Assembly: GCA_040797825.1 (NCBI GenBank)
Contig: JBFNEZ010000187.1
Location: forward strand, 1-7,556
DNA: 7,556 nucleotides
Origin: Geosporobacter sp040797825
Lineage (GTDB): Bacteria > Bacillota > Clostridia > Peptostreptococcales > Thermotaleaceae
Direction: 5' to 3'
This document shows, piece after piece, positions 5,944 through 7,556 of the stretch (its first letter is position 1; each line of letters opens with the position of its first letter). Both the position numbers and the translations under genes were made by a program. The notes beneath the pieces are model-generated. The model was not told the DNA's origin and did not search any database. It worked only from the letters and a program-made list of their open reading frames with translations.

Positions 5944-6756
5944 TTAAAATCCTCTTCCAGCACCGCCTCCGCCAGAACGTCCGCCACCACCGGAGCTTCC
6001 GCCACCAAAGCCGCCTCCGCCAAAACCACCGCCGCCTCTTCCCCCTCGGCCTCCTCTTCCGCCATATAAGAACATTCTTAACAGCATACCTATAAAGAAG
6101 CCTTTTAAAAATCGATGGTCTAGCCACAGCAAAAATAGTACAAAGAAAATTCCTAGCGCCCTAACTACAGATGGAATTTCTCTAGAAGTATAGTTGGTGT
6201 TCCTTGGAGGGGGTTGACCTATTGTGTAACTTCCCAATATCTCCTCATCATTGTATCCATATTCTTCATTGGTTTCCTTAGCTAAAAGGGTAAAGGCCTG
6301 CAGTAAACCTTGAGAATAATCTCCTTGGGACAAAAAAGGAAGAACTGCATCTAATATAGCCCCTGCTCTACCATCGGGAATAGCACCTTCCAGACCATAT
6401 CCTACCTCGATCCATATCCGTCTTTCTTCTAGAGCTAAAAGGAGCAGTACTCCATTGTCATGGGTACGATTCCCTATTGTCCATTTTTCAAAAAGCTTAA
6501 CTGCATATTCATTGATTTCTAAGCCTTGCAGATTTTGAACTGTGGCTACGACAATCTGAGGTTTTTCTTGTGTAGCCTCATAATTGCGGTTTACACCAAT
6601 GATTGTATCTTTTCCCTCATTTGATAAAACTCCTGCAAAATCAGCCACATAAAACTCCCCAGTAGGTTCTGGAAATACTACATCTGCAAAAACATACAAT
6701 CCACTTAGTATAAAAAATAAAAGTAAAGAAGCACTTATCCACTTAGCTTTTTTCAT
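5944..6756 (-). CDS. Secreted or membrane-anchored TPM-domain (YgcG-like) protein
   Basis: This is a TPM_phosphatase-domain protein exported to the cell surface. Its biochemical role is unsettled; a plant homologue was reported as an acid phosphatase, and bacterial members are linked to membrane or envelope upkeep. The 270 residues comprise a signal peptide (KKAKW, hydrophobic to about 22, likely cut after VFA at 24), the TPM domain (about 33-165), hydrophobic segments near 197-211 and 217-231, and a glycine-rich tail (232-270). Domain marks are FYVADFAGVLS (35-45), NGVLLLLALEERR (101-113), VGYGLEGAIPD (118-128) with D128, and QGDYSQGL (144-151). The ribosome binding site AAGGCGGTGATT is an extended match to the 16S tail with one mismatch. 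The gene follows lemA by 34 bp in the same direction and ends before a strong terminator, so the two are co-transcribed. The order lemA then TPM is common in bacteria. Confidence 0.92.
   Translation of the reverse strand: MKKAKWISASLLLFFILSGLYVFADVVFPEPTGEFYVADFAGVLSNEGKDTIIGVNRNYEATQEKPQIVVATVQNLQGLEINEYAVKLFEKWTIGNRTHDNGVLLLLALEERRIWIEVGYGLEGAIPDGRAGAILDAVLPFLSQGDYSQGLLQAFTLLAKETNEEYGYNDEEILGSYTIGQPPPRNTNYTSREIPSVVRALGIFFVLFLLWLDHRFLKGFFIGMLLRMFLYGGRGGRGGRGGGGFGGGGFGGGSSGGGGRSGGGGAGRGF
5947..6063 (-). repeat. Glycine-rich low-complexity coding repeat
   Basis: This stretch encodes the last 39 residues of the TPM protein, mostly GGRGGRGGRGGGG and FGGGG/FGGGS units. The DNA is a run of degenerate GGN codons and is visibly more G+C-rich than its AT-rich surroundings. 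Such tails are common in this protein family. The tract leaves long open frames in other phases that are not genes. Confidence 0.85.
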
Positions 6757-6790
6757 TTAATCACCGCCTTTTTGAAGGCTCTACGAACCT

Positions 6791-7366
6791 CTAAAAATTT
6801 ACTCTTGGTGCCTCTTGGGCCCCTTCTACCGCTTCAAAATAGGCTCTTTGCTCGAAGCCCAGTCGAGCTGCAAATAGATTTCTAGGAAAGGTTCTAATTC
6901 TTAGATTATAGTCTCTTACTGCTTCGTTGTAGCGATTTCGCTCTACATTGATTCGATTCTCTGTACCGGCCAATTCGTCCATTAGTCGATTCACATTCTC
7001 TACCGATCTCAATTGGGGGTAATTTTCCATAACTACTAAAAGTCTTCCCAAAGCTCCTTCCAATTGGTTAGATGCCTCCACTCTATCCTCTACTGTTGCT
7101 GCACCTGCCATTTTAGCTCTGGCATCAGCAATCCTGCCAAAAACCTCTTGTTCCTGTGTCATGGCTCCCCTTACTGATTCCACAAGATTGGGAATCAGAT
7201 CAAATCTTCTTTGCAAACTGCTCTCTACGATAGCCCACTGAGCATCTACCTGCTCAGAAAGTGTTACTAAATCATTATAGGTACGGGCATACATTCCCAT
7301 TCCTCCACCAATTAGGACTACCAAAACCAACACTATTCCTATGATAATCTTTGTTGTGCTCTTCAC
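6791..7366 (-). CDS. lemA: LemA family membrane protein
   Basis: LemA proteins are membrane-anchored helical-bundle proteins of unclear function, often encoded beside TPM-domain proteins. This one has 191 residues, a normal length. A single N-terminal membrane helix (about 7-26) is followed by the LemA domain (27-187). Its signatures are YNDLV (30-34), SEQVDAQWAIVESSLQRR (37-54), DLIPNLVESV (56-65), ENYPQLR (114-120), GTENRI (134-139), RYNEAVRDYN (145-154) and FPRNLFA followed by GF and AYFEAVE (160-181). The helix-then-domain layout predicts an N-out/C-in or reverse topology that I cannot resolve. The start is GTG at 7364-7366, 8 bases after AGGAGG. An ATG two bases earlier is out of frame and stops at once (ATGTGA). 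The gene leads the operon with the TPM gene 34 bp downstream. I could not find a convincing promoter at 7381-7482. Confidence 0.95.
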   Translation of the reverse strand: MKSTTKIIIGIVLVLVVLIGGGMGMYARTYNDLVTLSEQVDAQWAIVESSLQRRFDLIPNLVESVRGAMTQEQEVFGRIADARAKMAGAATVEDRVEASNQLEGALGRLLVVMENYPQLRSVENVNRLMDELAGTENRINVERNRYNEAVRDYNLRIRTFPRNLFAARLGFEQRAYFEAVEGAQEAPRVNF

Positions 7367-7372
7367 ATATAT

Positions 7373-7380
7373 CCCCTCCT
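7373..7380 (-). promoter_or_regulatory. Ribosome binding site of lemA, GTG start
   Basis: AGGAGGGG on the minus strand is followed by ATAT and then ATGTGAAG. The ATG here reads ATG TGA and cannot encode a protein. The lemA frame begins at the overlapping GTG. The site thus serves a GTG start with an immediately overlapping start-stop pair. Confidence 0.75.
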
Positions 7381-7483
7381 ATTTATAACCGCCAATCATT
7401 CTTGTAGAATACCCAGAATACTATTTTCTTAAACCTTTTTCATGGATTAACCTTATCTGGATATTTTTCTAATCCTATATGCA

Positions 7484-7517
7484 AAAAGGACATAGAAAGA
7501 TTTTTCTAGGTCCTTTT
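7484..7517 (-). terminator. Terminator of a gene beyond the right edge
   Basis: AAAAGGAC (7484-7491) pairs with GTCCTTTT (7510-7517), and TAGAAA (7493-7498) with TTTCTA (7503-7508), with one mismatch between the blocks and a 4-base loop. On the minus strand the hairpin is followed by TTTTTGCAT overlapping the arm. It isolates lemA from upstream transcription. The plus strand also has a short T run, so two-way action is possible. Confidence 0.7.
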
Positions 7518-7519
7518 CC

Positions 7520-7556
7520 TTATGGGTTATTTTCTATAGCTTTCATCAATCTCACA
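7520..7556 (-). CDS. Possible C-terminal tail of an upstream gene (partial)
   Basis: The terminator at 7484-7517 implies that a minus-strand gene ends just before it. One frame reads VRLMKAIENNP and stops at TAA 7520-7522, right at the hairpin. A second frame reads CEIDESYRK and stops at 7527-7529. Only about a dozen codons are visible, so neither the frame nor the product can be decided; the first is preferred for its closeness to the terminator. Confidence 0.25.
   Translation of the reverse strand, partial: VRLMKAIENNP

Noticed and set aside
5833..6127. Open frames rich in Ala/Ser (plus) or Arg/Trp and Glu/Ala (minus) over the glycine-rich tract
   Set aside because: They are other-phase readings of the GGN codon run of the TPM gene and have no sensible starts or domains.
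1..7556. Defence, CRISPR, toxin-antitoxin or prophage system
   Set aside because: No repeat-spacer array, no transposase, integrase, nuclease or reverse transcriptase motifs, and every large frame is accounted for by the seven genes described.

Overview
The window is AT-rich DNA with strong AGGAGG-type ribosome binding sites and Rho-independent terminators. It carries a Na+-coupled SNF-family amino-acid transporter and protein sequences of a Gram-positive type. This points to a low-G+C Firmicute, most likely class Clostridia; an Alkaliphilus- or Natronincola-like relative is a guess from overall style, not a database result. Seven complete protein genes are visible, six on the minus strand and one on the plus strand. 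A possible tail of an eighth gene lies at the right edge.

Left part (1-1600): two minus-strand genes of unknown function. The first encodes a 313-residue protein dominated by coiled coil, with a conserved-looking GWGTWD block. The second encodes a 169-residue helical protein containing an internal duplication; a clean terminator follows it directly.

Middle (1601-4246): a divergent intergenic region of about 220 bp leads to the only plus-strand gene, a patatin-like phospholipase. Most of that spacer is a 123-bp segment with GGGGAC/GTCCCC ends, flanked by TTTAA on both sides, and able to fold as plus-strand RNA. It could be a decayed MITE-like element or a structured leader, and it carries the ribosome binding site of the phospholipase gene. 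The phospholipase gene runs tail to tail into a COG2509-type FAD-dependent dehydrogenase gene, and their ends overlap by 20 bp.

Right part (4247-7556): three minus-strand genes. A lemA gene and a gene for a secreted TPM-domain protein with a glycine-rich tail form a two-gene operon ending in a long hairpin terminator. Downstream is a separately controlled LeuT/MhsT-like sodium symporter gene, with a 16-bp perfect palindrome just before its ribosome binding site and a strong terminator after its stop. The right edge holds another terminator, probably closing a gene that lies mostly outside the window.

The genes do not form one obvious pathway. The clear functional link is lemA with the TPM gene, a pairing seen in many bacteria. 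The lipase, dehydrogenase and transporter look like independently transcribed housekeeping or accessory metabolic genes. I found no CRISPR array, rRNA, tRNA, toxin-antitoxin pair, intact insertion sequence or recognisable defence system. The least explained items are the structured segment before the lipase gene and the two unknown proteins on the left.
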